Source: a virus
Virus record (IMG/VR): IMGVR_UViG_3300031215_000009
Coordinates: 1-64,000 of that record
DNA: 64,000 bases
Direction: 5' to 3' (one strand)
A program made the translations under genes and the position numbers. Shown here in pieces: positions 10,375-19,190 of this stretch; within the stretch, counting starts at the first letter, position 1; each line of letters starts with the position of its first letter. Below the pieces are notes generated by a model that was not told the origin of the DNA, did no database searches, and was given only the letters and a program-made list of their open reading frames with translations.

Positions 10375-11480
10375 TATAATATGTCTGAAAGTCTTTTTGA
10401 TATTTCGGACTTATTATATAACCATATAAAACCATTAGATTGTTTATAATTCCCTAAACAAGATTGTGAAATACCACTACCAAATCCAGATTTATTCTTA
10501 GCATCTTGATATGAATTATATTCACACAAAAAGTCACCAGATAATGTAAACTGATAAACTGGTTTGTTTTTACCACTTAAATTATTTTTAGATATTTCAG
10601 TTACTCTATTTTTTAAATCATCTAAATTATTTTCATACAACCATATAAATCCACAGACGTGTCTATAATTAATATCACCTCTACAACATTTACCAATAGA
10701 ATTATTATTAAATTTATCAATAGCACTTTTCAACGTAGAGAAAATATTTATTAACTCACCATTTAAATCATATTGGTGAACCTTTCTGTTATAAATAGTT
10801 TTAGTGTTTTTTAGTTTTTCTATTCTTTTTTCTAAATCTGTTAAATTATCTTCATATAACCATATAAATCCACCAACGTGAGGATATTTATTACCTTTAG
10901 CACATTGTCCAATAATACTATTTGATAAATTTAATTTTTTAGAAGCTTCCTTGCAAGAATTGAATTTAGTTATGAAAATACCTTCCTTACTATATTGATA
11001 AACTTCCTTTCCATTGACAGAAACAAAATCATTTTTTAGTGAACTATAATCTTCACACTTGATAGTTCCTGATTTTCCCGTTTTTAAACAGCGAACCACC
11101 ATTGAACCACACCTATTCCAACCTAATTTAGGTATAGATATATTATACGTGTCTTTTCTTTTAATATATTGCTTATCAACTATTTCAATTTCTCTTAATT
11201 CTGCTTCTTTTCTACTTCCATGAAACGATAATATTTCAAATTTAATTTCCTTAGACATTATAATGTCTTGTTTATAAAATAAATGTAAAGATGAACCTAC
11301 ATACTTATCTTTAGTCCAATCAAAATGTGTTCTTACTCCAATATATTCCATATTAGTATATGGAATATTGATTTTATATATATAATGGAACTTGCCATCA
11401 TTACCTTTAAATATACTAGCATTAGTAAATAAATATTTTTTTATTGATTTACCTAGTAATTTCTTTTCGATTAAATACAT
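10371..11480 (-). CDS. GIY-YIG homing endonuclease with three NUMOD1-like repeats
   Basis: 369 residues on the strand opposite to the virion genes. An N-terminal GIY-YIG-type module is seen around residues 30-70 (FHYIYKINIP, YIGVRT, KYVGSS). Three repeats of about 50 residues follow, each of the form VYQY..G.F...FNS..EA and closing with GFIWLYE/GFIWLYN; these match NUMOD1-like DNA-binding repeats of free-standing homing endonucleases. A late-type box lies just upstream on the minus strand. It is inserted between two structural genes and is probably a selfish element rather than a virion gene. Confidence 0.8.
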   Translation of the reverse strand: MYLIEKKLLGKSIKKYLFTNASIFKGNDGKFHYIYKINIPYTNMEYIGVRTHFDWTKDKYVGSSLHLFYKQDIIMSKEIKFEILSFHGSRKEAELREIEIVDKQYIKRKDTYNISIPKLGWNRCGSMVVRCLKTGKSGTIKCEDYSSLKNDFVSVNGKEVYQYSKEGIFITKFNSCKEASKKLNLSNSIIGQCAKGNKYPHVGGFIWLYEDNLTDLEKRIEKLKNTKTIYNRKVHQYDLNGELINIFSTLKSAIDKFNNNSIGKCCRGDINYRHVCGFIWLYENNLDDLKNRVTEISKNNLSGKNKPVYQFTLSGDFLCEYNSYQDAKNKSGFGSGISQSCLGNYKQSNGFIWLYNKSEISKRLSDILY

Positions 11481-11500
11481 AAAATAGATTAAGTTTATAC

Positions 11501-11507
11501 TATTTAA
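11501..11507 (-). promoter_or_regulatory. Putative late promoter on minus strand
   Basis: On the minus strand this reads TTGATTAAATAGTATAAAC, about 20 bases before the endonuclease ATG, and matches the TTAAATA box of the virion genes. The homing endonuclease may therefore be expressed late. Confidence 0.4.
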
Positions 11508-11524
11508 TCAATACAAATTATATT

Positions 11525-12145
11525 ATGTTTCGAGGACTAGCAAGAAAGGATTTATTTTATGTAGAATTTACTAATAAGTTTATACCACAAGAGATTGAGG
11601 ATTTATATAAACCTTATGTTAAGAATATGCCACATCAGATTGATAGTCCAAGAACATTAGTAGAAAGTTCATTACAAGGTGTGACTGTTCCTTCTTATAG
11701 ATATGACGGAGTTAATCAAAGTCATGTAGATACATTTAATAAAAATGAAATTTCTACGAATTATAGAAGTACTATAAATGCACAAGAAAATACGGAAAAA
11801 AACCTATCACTAACATTCAAGTTATTAAATGGATATATTAACTATTGGATTCTTCTTGATACTTTTTTCTATCATTATGATATGAAAAATCCAAATCCAT
11901 TTATTGGAGATATTACATTAAGAATGTTAGATAATCAAGAAAATGTAATGTTTTCGAGAATATACAGAGATGTTATTTTTACAGGAATAAGTGATTTTGA
12001 ATTAAGTTATTCAGAGAATATACAAACATTTGAAACGTTTACTGTTGATTTACAATATAGTACAGCAGAAACTACTTTTGCAAACCCTGGAAACCCTAAT
12101 ACTTTTATTAGTAATCCAAGTAAATTCACAGGTAAAGTAAACTAA
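11525..12145 (+). CDS. Tail tube protein-like (gp19 family)
   Basis: 206 residues. The C-terminal part (ENIQTFETFTVDLQYST) closely resembles the end of T4 gp19 (NEIQTFEVTLALDYW), the characteristic last strand of the tube subunit, and the N-terminus (ARKDLFYVEF) fits the first strand. gp19 polymerises into the inner tube of a contractile tail; gp54 shares the fold but is longer. Size slightly above T4 gp19 (163). No signal peptide. Assigned from remembered sequence similarity only. Confidence 0.55.
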   Translation: MFRGLARKDLFYVEFTNKFIPQEIEDLYKPYVKNMPHQIDSPRTLVESSLQGVTVPSYRYDGVNQSHVDTFNKNEISTNYRSTINAQENTEKNLSLTFKLLNGYINYWILLDTFFYHYDMKNPNPFIGDITLRMLDNQENVMFSRIYRDVIFTGISDFELSYSENIQTFETFTVDLQYSTAETTFANPGNPNTFISNPSKFTGKVN

Positions 12146-12152
12146 TTAAATA
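12146..12152 (+). promoter_or_regulatory. Putative late promoter (TTAAATA)
   Basis: Box in CTAATTAAATATAAAAAT directly after the tube gene and 21 bases before the next ATG. Confidence 0.45.
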
Positions 12153-12172
12153 TAAAAATAACTAAGTTTAAA

Positions 12173-12892
12173 ATGAATAAATTCAAAGATATACACAATA
12201 AGAAATCAATTGATGAAAATTTTCCTATGGAAACAGTTAGTTCTGTAAATGGTATGGGAGATGTTTCATTACCTGGACTTGAAGGCGAAATTGGAAGTGG
12301 TGATGTTCCGGGTGCAACAGGAGAATATGAAGTTTTTATTCAAGAACCTGGAAAGGCAATAAATATGAAGAAATTCGAAGAAATTAAAGAAGATAGAGAA
12401 GTTAACGAAAAGGAAATTTATATTCCAATAACAGACCTTGCTGATCCAGCATCTTTAATTGCAATTTTATCAAAAGAATTATCTACAAAAAATAGAACAA
12501 AAGAAACTCAAATAGCAAGAGAATTATCAAAAATAGAAATTAGTTATAATGGTATTGTAAATGTTTTTTCTTTGGGTAAACTTTCTGACATATTAAACAA
12601 AGATATTGAAGATGTAAAAACAGAGGTTGATGATTTGATTGATAAAAATATAAACCTATTAGAAGCAATGCAACTTGATTTTATGACAAGGGTTATGTTA
12701 GACCCAAAATCAATTAATGAAGGGATTATAGGTAGAGCACTTGGTGGTGTTGCTGGTTATGCATTAGGTCCAAAGGTTGGTAAAATGATAGCTAAAGTAT
12801 TAGGAATTAAAAAAGGCCCTTTATATAACGTATTAACATCAAGAGTTGTTAGTGCTGCATTAGCACAAGAACTTACTAAAAACTTAATATAA
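12173..12892 (+). CDS. Virion-associated protein sharing an N-terminal motif with the major capsid protein
   Basis: 239 residues, no known domain. Residues 23-47 contain SVNGMGDVSLP followed by GSGDVPG, strikingly like SVNGMGAVQLP ... GSGDVP near the N-terminus of the gp23-like protein at 54953. A helical, acidic middle is followed by a Gly/Ala-rich C-terminus (GRALGGVAGYALGPKVG) that could be a small amphipathic or membrane-interacting segment. The stop codon overlaps the next ATG by one base. A head or tail-head structural role is possible. Confidence 0.6.
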   Translation: MNKFKDIHNKKSIDENFPMETVSSVNGMGDVSLPGLEGEIGSGDVPGATGEYEVFIQEPGKAINMKKFEEIKEDREVNEKEIYIPITDLADPASLIAILSKELSTKNRTKETQIARELSKIEISYNGIVNVFSLGKLSDILNKDIEDVKTEVDDLIDKNINLLEAMQLDFMTRVMLDPKSINEGIIGRALGGVAGYALGPKVGKMIAKVLGIKKGPLYNVLTSRVVSAALAQELTKNLI

Positions 12893-14094
12893 TGGCAAAA
12901 TATACAAAAGAATCGTGGATTTTAAAAGCAATAGATAAATATGGACAAGGTAAATTTTCATTTGAAAAAACCATTTATATAGATAGTTACAATAAAGTCA
13001 TTGTTACTTGTTTAGAACACAATATTGACTTTGAAGTAGACCCTATATCATTTATACGCGAATCTTCAAAGGGAGTATTTTGCAACAAATGTAAAAACAA
13101 TCTTAAAATAACACAAAAAGAATTTATTAATACTATAAGCACTAAACATCCAAATTTAATATTTGACAAAACTATTTACACTAATCAAAGAGAAAATGTC
13201 GTAGTTACTTGTCCTGAACATGGTGATTTTGAAATCAAAGCAAAGAATTTACTACACAACAAATATATATGTAAACAATGTAAAGATGATGAACACATAT
13301 CATTTGATTTAGTTACTAGATATACAAATAATGAAAAATTAGGTTCTGAAGATGGTGTTTTTTATAAAGTATTAGTTACACACAAACCATCAAATATTCA
13401 ATTTATAAAGATAGGAGTATCATCTTATTCAACTTACCAAAGATACAATAAGTCTAGTTATAAAGATTTCGATTTTGATTTAATAGAAGAAATAATAGAC
13501 ACTAATCTAAATACAGCTTTAATAGAAAAAGAATATAAATTAATTAATAAACAGAATCGGTTTTTTTTACCAAAAGAAGTTGATTTTGTTGGTAGAACTG
13601 AATGTTATACTATAAATGAAACATACCAACTAAAGTCTTCGCAAATTAAATTCATTAGAGATTCACTACTATTAAAGCAAAATAATATTTGCCCTATATG
13701 TAAAAGTAACATAAAAATGCCTACATTAGACCACTATCATTCTAAGATACAACACGGGAGTGGGTTAATTAGAGGAGTTGTTTGTAATACTTGTAACAGA
13801 ATGATAGGTGTTATTGAAAATAACATTTCAAGAAATGGATTAAATTATAGCGATGCCCCTGACATACTTAGAAATTTAGCAAATTACCTAAAAGATAATA
13901 GAGAACCTTATCTACACCCAAGTGAGGCACCTAGAAAACCTATATTAATGAAATCATGTTATAACAAATTACTAAAAGTTATAGATGGTAAACAGAAAGT
14001 TCCTGAGTATAAAGAAAAAAGAGGAAATTTAACAGCACCATTGAAAAAACTATTTGAAAAGTATGGAGTAGAACCTGAATTCAAAAAGACATAA
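12892..14094 (+). CDS. Recombination endonuclease VII (gp49-like) fused to a homing-endonuclease-like N-terminus
   Basis: 400 residues. The last 150 match T4 gp49: CPICKS, LDHYH, GLIRGVVCNTCN, then a SRNGL...LANYLK region, giving the treble-clef His-Me finger that resolves Holliday and branched DNA before packaging. T4 gp49 is only 157 residues. The extra N-terminus holds two Cys/His repeats (TCLEHNIDFEV...CNKC; TCPEHGDFEI...CKQC) and, near residues 155-215, a GIY-YIG/T5orf172-like stretch (GVFYKVLVTH, IKIGVS). Either gp49 acquired a homing-endonuclease module, or this is a homing endonuclease using an endo VII nuclease domain. A bidirectional terminator follows. Confidence 0.7.
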   Translation: MAKYTKESWILKAIDKYGQGKFSFEKTIYIDSYNKVIVTCLEHNIDFEVDPISFIRESSKGVFCNKCKNNLKITQKEFINTISTKHPNLIFDKTIYTNQRENVVVTCPEHGDFEIKAKNLLHNKYICKQCKDDEHISFDLVTRYTNNEKLGSEDGVFYKVLVTHKPSNIQFIKIGVSSYSTYQRYNKSSYKDFDFDLIEEIIDTNLNTALIEKEYKLINKQNRFFLPKEVDFVGRTECYTINETYQLKSSQIKFIRDSLLLKQNNICPICKSNIKMPTLDHYHSKIQHGSGLIRGVVCNTCNRMIGVIENNISRNGLNYSDAPDILRNLANYLKDNREPYLHPSEAPRKPILMKSCYNKLLKVIDGKQKVPEYKEKRGNLTAPLKKLFEKYGVEPEFKKT

Positions 14095-14123
14095 AAAAGG
14101 GAACTAAAAATAGTTCCCTTTTT
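14094..14123. terminator. Bidirectional terminator
   Basis: Perfect stem AAAAAGGGAACT / AGTTCCCTTTTT with a six-base loop, lying between convergent genes. Confidence 0.85.
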
Positions 14124-14126
14124 ACT

Positions 14127-14603
14127 TTAAAAGTTTGGGTCTGTTATCCTGAGATCATAATCTGTAAAATATTCAAATAATACTCTATCGGTTACTATTC
14201 GTCTTGTAACATCATCAACATCATTTCGATTACTTAATCGTTTACTTCTTATTCCTTCTTCAATGTCAATAAAAATAACAAATGAGGAATCTCTAATTTC
14301 TTTTGATAACTCTTTAATTGCTGGAGGTGTCATAATGAAAATATCTGATTTATTAAACTCCTCTTTAGTTGTACCATAAAACCAACCTCTAAATTCTTTA
14401 TATTCAAAGAAATTATTTGAATCTATTTTTTCTTGAAATTGTTCAAGAGAACAGAAATAATAATCTTCACCATATACTTCACCATTTCTTGGTGCTCTTG
14501 TTGTTATTGATACACTTGGTTTATATCCTTTTTCAATGAATCTATTTTTTAGTAAATCTTTACCAGAACCACCTTTTCCGACTATTATAATTCTTTTTTC
14601 CAT
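14127..14603 (-). CDS. Guanylate kinase-like P-loop kinase
   Basis: 158 residues. The P-loop is GKGGSGKD near residue 9; the guanylate-kinase signature follows as SITTRAPRNGEVYGEDYYF, then a GTTKEEF nucleotide-monophosphate-site segment and an Arg-rich lid (NRNDVDDVTRR). It should phosphorylate a (d)NMP, feeding nucleotide pools. Slightly shorter than cellular Gmk (about 200). It may form an operon with the 89-residue gene upstream, from which it is separated by no gap. Confidence 0.7.
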   Translation of the reverse strand: MEKRIIIVGKGGSGKDLLKNRFIEKGYKPSVSITTRAPRNGEVYGEDYYFCSLEQFQEKIDSNNFFEYKEFRGWFYGTTKEEFNKSDIFIMTPPAIKELSKEIRDSSFVIFIDIEEGIRSKRLSNRNDVDDVTRRIVTDRVLFEYFTDYDLRITDPNF

Positions 14604-14873
14604 TTATTTCCAATTTACAGACACATCTAAGTCTTTTAGTTTAAGTTCTATCATTAAAAGGGTTTTATTATCATCTACATAGTGACAATGTATTGATTCG
14701 AGTTTTACTCTATAAGGTACATCTACTATATCTTCTAATTTATTGTCTGATACGACTACTTTATAATCTGCTCTTAAATATACTTCTATTTCATCTAAGT
14801 TAAAATTATAAACATTGATTATTGACCGATAGCTATCATGCTTTTTGCTATAGCGAAAATTATTAAATTCCAT
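14604..14873 (-). CDS. Small hypothetical protein
   Basis: 89 residues, beta-rich and charged, no recognised domain, stop abutting the ATG of the kinase gene. Probably the first gene of a short leftward operon transcribed from the 408-base intergenic region. Confidence 0.5.
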   Translation of the reverse strand: MEFNNFRYSKKHDSYRSIINVYNFNLDEIEVYLRADYKVVVSDNKLEDIVDVPYRVKLESIHCHYVDDNKTLLMIELKLKDLDVSVNWK

Positions 14874-15281
14874 TTGCTTTTATTAATTGTATTTATATAT
14901 ATTAAAGCATTATTCTTTAATAAATCTTTTTAACTCTTTCGTTTTTTAACTTATAAGTTTATAGTTTTATTAATAATCTAGTATCTATGCTAATTACACA
15001 TAGTTATAATAGTATTAATATTACCCCTGGGAGAATTATACAATTATTATATGCATAGAATATAAGTTTTATTTTATTCAAAGTCACTTATTTTTTAAAA
15101 ACACTCTATTTATATTCATTCTAAATAACAAAAATATTAAAATAAATTGAAATTACTTACTTTTCTATAAAATATTTAGGTATTTATTTGACTTTAATAT
15201 ATAGTTATTACAAGTGTAGCTACAAAGTAAGACAGTAAACAAAAAGTAAAAAAAGTAAAAAAAGTAAAAAAAAGTAAAATT
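14874..15281. other. 408-bp divergent intergenic region
   Basis: No ORF of note. Very AT-rich spacer between the leftward kinase pair and the rightward gp32 block, so it should hold promoters for both. It contains a perfect palindrome TGTAGCTACA at 15215-15224, a GC patch ACCCCTGGG near 15024, and the A-tract leader before gp32. No individual promoter could be fixed with confidence. Confidence 0.5.
15238..15281 (+). promoter_or_regulatory. A-rich repeated leader of gp32, candidate autogenous translational operator
   Basis: Four successive units of 5-8 adenines followed by GT end just before the gp32 ATG. T4 gp32 represses its own translation by cooperative binding to an unstructured A/U-rich leader, so this tract is a good candidate operator. 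I did not identify an upstream pseudoknot. Confidence 0.45.
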
Positions 15282-16316
15282 ATGTCAGTAGATATTTTCA
15301 ATTTATCAGTAGATGATTTAGACAAAGGAACTAAAAAATCATTCGTAAATAATGAGTTCAAACCGAACCCTAAACAAACAAAGGATAACGTATATAGAGC
15401 GTTAATAAGACCAGTATATTGGTTAGAAAATCCAAAGAAGTCTTTTATTCCAAAAACAACCTTTTATTTTGGTAAGGATGATGGTAATGATACAGGAAAC
15501 AATTTTTTCGATTCGCCATTTTCAATAGAAGAAGACTGTTTAGCAATGAATACGTTCTTTGATTTAAAAAGAGAAGGTAAAACTGACGCTAGAGCAGAAC
15601 AATTGGCGAAAGAAATCAGACCAAAAAGTTCATTTTTCTACTTAGTATTAGTAGAATCTGATGCATCAACACCAGAAAATGAAGGTAAATTATTAGTTTA
15701 TAAAGCACCAATTCAAGTACATAAAATTATCCAAGCAGCTATTAACGTATCTGATGAAGATAAGAAAATGGGTATCAAACCTTGTAATATCTTTGATCCA
15801 TTCAAAGGAAAATCTTTAAGGTTATCTATTGATATGGTAGGTACAAACTGGAATTACAATGGTACTGTACAACTTGCTGATGCAGGTCCAGTACAATTTG
15901 AAGGGTCGGAATTGACAATCGAAAAGAAAGATGCATTCATTGAATTGTTAAAAACAGGTAATGAATTACTTGAAACATATAAGTACAAGAAAATGGATGA
16001 TAATAGAACAAAGTTACTATTATCCATAATTTCTGAGAAAACAGGGAAACAATTTGGTAACATTAAACCTATTAAGGTTAATGCTGACATCAACATCGAA
16101 GGATTAGATGCAAAACCAGAAGTAAAAGATGAAGCCTCTTTTGACATGGAAGATGCTCAAGCAGCAAATGACGCTAAAGAACCAACTGCAATGGAAGCAG
16201 CAAGGGGGAAAGAATCAAAAGCAGCAAGGGGGAAAGAATCAAAAGTACCAACAAAAAAAGTTGATGCAGTAGATGATGGAGTTTTTGATGATATTCTTGA
16301 AGGATTAGATGTATAA
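15282..16316 (+). CDS. 32: Single-stranded DNA-binding protein gp32-like
   Basis: 344 residues. The T4 gp32 layout is visible: short basic/polar N-terminus, a core with aromatic and basic residues (NVYRALIRPVYWL, SSFFYLVLV, KPCNIFDPFKGKSL), and an acidic C-terminus ending FDDILEGLDV, like the T4 tail used to contact replication proteins. Near residues 306-321 an eight-residue unit AARGKESK is tandemly duplicated. It sits directly before primase and UvsY, partners of gp32 in T4 replication and recombination. The zinc-binding Cys set of T4 gp32 is not evident. Confidence 0.8.
   Translation: MSVDIFNLSVDDLDKGTKKSFVNNEFKPNPKQTKDNVYRALIRPVYWLENPKKSFIPKTTFYFGKDDGNDTGNNFFDSPFSIEEDCLAMNTFFDLKREGKTDARAEQLAKEIRPKSSFFYLVLVESDASTPENEGKLLVYKAPIQVHKIIQAAINVSDEDKKMGIKPCNIFDPFKGKSLRLSIDMVGTNWNYNGTVQLADAGPVQFEGSELTIEKKDAFIELLKTGNELLETYKYKKMDDNRTKLLLSIISEKTGKQFGNIKPIKVNADINIEGLDAKPEVKDEASFDMEDAQAANDAKEPTAMEAARGKESKAARGKESKVPTKKVDAVDDGVFDDILEGLDV
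16197..16244 (+). repeat. 24-bp exact tandem duplication in gp32
   Basis: Two identical 24-base units encode AARGKESK twice, in the linker before the acidic tail. The unit carries a G-run (AAGGGGGAAAG) unusual for this AT-rich genome. Confidence 0.85.
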
Positions 16317-16334
16317 TATGTTATGAATTAAATT

Positions 16335-16367
16335 AAAGGGGATGGTTTTTACTTATCCCCTTTTTTT
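16335..16367 (+). terminator. Rho-independent terminator after gp32
   Basis: Stem AAAGGGGAT / ATCCCCTTT followed by a T-run, 12 bases before primase. Confidence 0.8.
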
Positions 16368-16379
16368 ATAAACTTTGAT

Positions 16380-17465
16380 ATGAGTGATTTAAGAAAAGAC
16401 ATTATAGAAATTGTTGATGATATATTAATAAGTTCTCATGGTGATGGTGAAAAAAGAAGATTAGTTAAAGATAAAGAAGGTCAACTTGAAATGGCTTGTC
16501 CTGTTTGTGGAGATTCAAAATCTAACCCAACAAAGAAAAGAGGTATATTATATCTTGATTCATTCAAATATTATTGTTGGAATGGAGAATGTAGTGCAAA
16601 GTATTGGTCAATATTTCAATTTTTTAAACAATTCGGAAGAAAATTAAAAAATTTAGACCAAATATCTGAGATCAGTAAAGTAATAGAAAAATCAAAAAGA
16701 CTTAGAAAACCAACAAAACTAATTGAATCTAGTGAATATTTTGAATTTTTGTATAATAATTCTGTTACAATATTAGATTTAGAAAAACATTATGGTCTGT
16801 TCACATCTTTCAGCTGTAAATGGGGTGAAGAATTTTTAAATAGTAGATTGTTACATAGATTTGAAGATAGAATACGTTTCAGAAAAAACAAGTTTGGTAA
16901 TAGGGAAGTTTGGGTTTTAAACAAAATAAATGAAAATGAAAAAGTAGTTGGATTACAAATAAAGAACTTAGATTTCGGGACTAAATATAGCACAAAAACA
17001 TTTCCTGTTATTCTTGAAGAAATGAAAAGAGATTTAGAATATCCTGAAGATGCGATGTTTAAAGAAAAATTGACATCACTTTCTATTATTTTTAATTTAT
17101 TCAATGTTGATATTGAAAAAGATATTACAGTATTTGAAGGACCATTTGATTCATTCTTTGTACCAAATTCAGTTGCAACAGCAGGTGCAAGTAAATTGAA
17201 AAACTTTTTTGATGGATTGGACAACATTAGATATTGGTATGATAATGATCCAACAGGAAAAAGTAGTGCAATTGATAAGATAAAAACTAAAAATAGATGT
17301 TTTCTTTGGAAAAGATTTTTCAAGAATTCATCATTTAAGAATAAGAGGATTAAAGATTTAAACGAATTAGTTGTGTATGTTTACAAGAATAGAGAATACA
17401 AACACACATTGAGTTATATTAAAGATTCTTTTAGTAAAAATAAATACGATATATATCATGTTTGA
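16380..17465 (+). CDS. 61: DNA primase gp61-like
   Basis: 361 residues, close to T4 gp61 (342). The N-terminal zinc ribbon is CPVCGD (about residue 40) and YYCWNGEC (about 62). The TOPRIM core follows: FEGPFDSFF (about 252) supplies the catalytic Glu, and YWYDNDPTGKSS (about 285) the DxD-type metal site. It makes RNA primers for lagging-strand synthesis with the gp41 helicase encoded at 40359 and 42919. The stop overlaps the next small gene. Confidence 0.85.
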   Translation: MSDLRKDIIEIVDDILISSHGDGEKRRLVKDKEGQLEMACPVCGDSKSNPTKKRGILYLDSFKYYCWNGECSAKYWSIFQFFKQFGRKLKNLDQISEISKVIEKSKRLRKPTKLIESSEYFEFLYNNSVTILDLEKHYGLFTSFSCKWGEEFLNSRLLHRFEDRIRFRKNKFGNREVWVLNKINENEKVVGLQIKNLDFGTKYSTKTFPVILEEMKRDLEYPEDAMFKEKLTSLSIIFNLFNVDIEKDITVFEGPFDSFFVPNSVATAGASKLKNFFDGLDNIRYWYDNDPTGKSSAIDKIKTKNRCFLWKRFFKNSSFKNKRIKDLNELVVYVYKNREYKHTLSYIKDSFSKNKYDIYHV

Positions 17466-17646
17466 AAACCCCAGAAAAAACCCTAATATTAAACAAGGTG
17501 ATAGATTATTAATTGATTTTGACCAAATCAAAGCACCTAAAACTAATAAAAATGATATTAATATAGAAAGAGAAAAACTAAAAGAGGATATTAAAAAACC
17601 TACGATTAGAATTAACCCACCTAAAAAAGGTAAAAGTTTATTTTAA
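17458..17646 (+). CDS. Small basic hypothetical protein
   Basis: 62 residues, Lys/Asn/Pro-rich, no recognised domain. It overlaps the end of primase by 8 bases and is followed directly by UvsY, so it is part of the same replication/recombination operon. Confidence 0.55.
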   Translation: MFENPRKNPNIKQGDRLLIDFDQIKAPKTNKNDINIEREKLKEDIKKPTIRINPPKKGKSLF

Positions 17647-18120
17647 ATGAATGAAGAAAACGAAGAACTAAAACAAACTGAATTATCAACGTCTGATAAA
17701 TTAGATGTTGCGTTTGAAAAAGAACGCAAAGAAATATCTGCATATATTAAAGAAAATATTACAGATAAAATGCATAGTATTGATGAAATAGCAAATCTTC
17801 AAGTTCATTTGTTATCTCAACGACAACGATTGGTTGATAAGACTAATAGTTTAAGAGCCTCTATTAGAAAGAAAAACAAAAGTATGGCAAGGATTAGGAA
17901 ACAAAAATTTCGTTTCTATAAACTCGACTATGACGTTAAATTAAATGATTATGAAATAACAAGACATATTGATGCAGATGTAGAGGATGTAGTAAATATG
18001 GTTAAAATATTAGAAAATCAAATATTATACTACAAAGATACAACCGACACGTTAGACAAATGTACTTATATGATTAAGTACTTAATAGACGTTAAAAAGT
18101 TTATGTCAGGTAGTTTTTAA
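17647..18120 (+). CDS. uvsY: Recombination mediator UvsY-like
   Basis: 157 residues, T4 UvsY 137. Helical and basic in the middle (RKKNKSMARIRKQKFRFY), then the pattern typical of UvsY: DYDVKLNDYEI, IDADVEDVVNMVKILENQI, and a final helix ending IDVKKFMSG, comparable to T4 MRAFEAG. UvsY loads UvsX onto gp32-coated DNA. It immediately precedes uvsW, as in T4. Family assignment is by remembered pattern. Confidence 0.65.
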   Translation: MNEENEELKQTELSTSDKLDVAFEKERKEISAYIKENITDKMHSIDEIANLQVHLLSQRQRLVDKTNSLRASIRKKNKSMARIRKQKFRFYKLDYDVKLNDYEITRHIDADVEDVVNMVKILENQILYYKDTTDTLDKCTYMIKYLIDVKKFMSGSF

Positions 18121-18125
18121 CACTA

Positions 18126-18161
18126 TTAAATACCTTATAAACACTATAAACACTATAAATA
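18126..18161 (+). promoter_or_regulatory. Promoter region of uvsW with TTAAATA and TATAAATA boxes
   Basis: TTAAATA at 18126 and a perfect T4-type late box TATAAATA at 18154-18161, within repeated CACTATAAA units, lie just before the uvsW ATG at 18171. Confidence 0.45.
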
Positions 18162-18170
18162 CAAGTACTC

Positions 18171-19190
18171 ATGAAATTCGAGACAACTCACTCGGGTAAA
18201 ATATTAACTTTAGTTGACGCTTCTGTTTTAGAAAGAAAGCAATTAAGTTTATCTTTAACCAAAAAATTAGAATATTACAATTTCTTACCTCCAGCAGTTA
18301 AGAAAAGATGGAATGGAATTGTATCTTATTTCCACAAGGATAGATTTGTCCCTGTTGGTTTGTGGCAAGAATTAAAGTACATTGCAGAAACTTTCAAATT
18401 CCCATTAGAAATAACAGGACTTGGAGAAGCAATATTCTACAAAGATGTAACAAGAGATGAATTTCAAGATTGGGTAGATGATAAGTTTTTCGGTGCCGTT
18501 AATTCTAAAGGTGATGATTTTATTCCAAGAAAATATCAAGTTGATACTGCATACGCAATCTTAACTAATAAAATATCAGTTAGTGAATTAACAACAGCTG
18601 CAGGGAAATCTTTGATTATCTTTATTTGTATTGTTTATTTTCAAGAAACTGGTTTAGGAAAGAAATTCTTAATGATTGTACCATCTATTGATTTAGTAAT
18701 ACAAGCTTATGAAGATTTTAATGAATATAATAGTTTTTTATTAGAAGATAATAGATTTCCATTGAATATCAAACAAATTCATGGGGGAGAAAAGAAAGAC
18801 TTTATTGCATCACAAAATATACATGTTAGTACGTTTCAATCACTTGCTAAATTTCAAAATCAATACTTCACTGTATTTGATACTGTTATTGTTGATGAGT
18901 GTTTACACCCAGACAGTTTAATCAAGATGGGAGATAATACAACAAAGAAAATATCAGATGTAGTAATAGGAGATGAAGTTTGGACTACTAATGATATTAC
19001 AGGAGATTTGGAAATTAATAAAGTAGATTATATTTATAAAAATCTTTCAAGTCACGAACACTTATATGAATTGGAATTAGAGGATGGTTCGATATTAGAA
19101 CTAACAGGAAATCACAAAGTAAAACTTTCTGATAAATCTTATAAGAGAGTTGATGAATTGACAGGAAGTGAAGATATAATAACTTATTAA
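18171..19190 (+). CDS. uvsW: UvsW helicase N-terminal part with N-intein
   Basis: 339 residues. Residues 1-243 are the N-extein: accessory domain, Q-type patch PRKYQVDTAYAIL, motif I TTAAGKS, and the start of motif II, VIVDE. At residue 244 the protein switches to a split-intein N-half of 96 residues: CLHPDSLIKMGD, GDEVW, then block B LTGNHKV, ending at a stop. UvsW is an SF2 helicase that unwinds R-loops and branched DNA. The missing His of DECH is supplied by the ORF at 19470 after trans-splicing. Confidence 0.85.
   Translation: MKFETTHSGKILTLVDASVLERKQLSLSLTKKLEYYNFLPPAVKKRWNGIVSYFHKDRFVPVGLWQELKYIAETFKFPLEITGLGEAIFYKDVTRDEFQDWVDDKFFGAVNSKGDDFIPRKYQVDTAYAILTNKISVSELTTAAGKSLIIFICIVYFQETGLGKKFLMIVPSIDLVIQAYEDFNEYNSFLLEDNRFPLNIKQIHGGEKKDFIASQNIHVSTFQSLAKFQNQYFTVFDTVIVDECLHPDSLIKMGDNTTKKISDVVIGDEVWTTNDITGDLEINKVDYIYKNLSSHEHLYELELEDGSILELTGNHKVKLSDKSYKRVDELTGSEDIITY

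Noticed and set aside
16790-17323. 177-codon antisense ORF inside primase
   Set aside because: Fully contained in a well-supported gp61 with zinc and TOPRIM motifs; no promoter or domain of its own.
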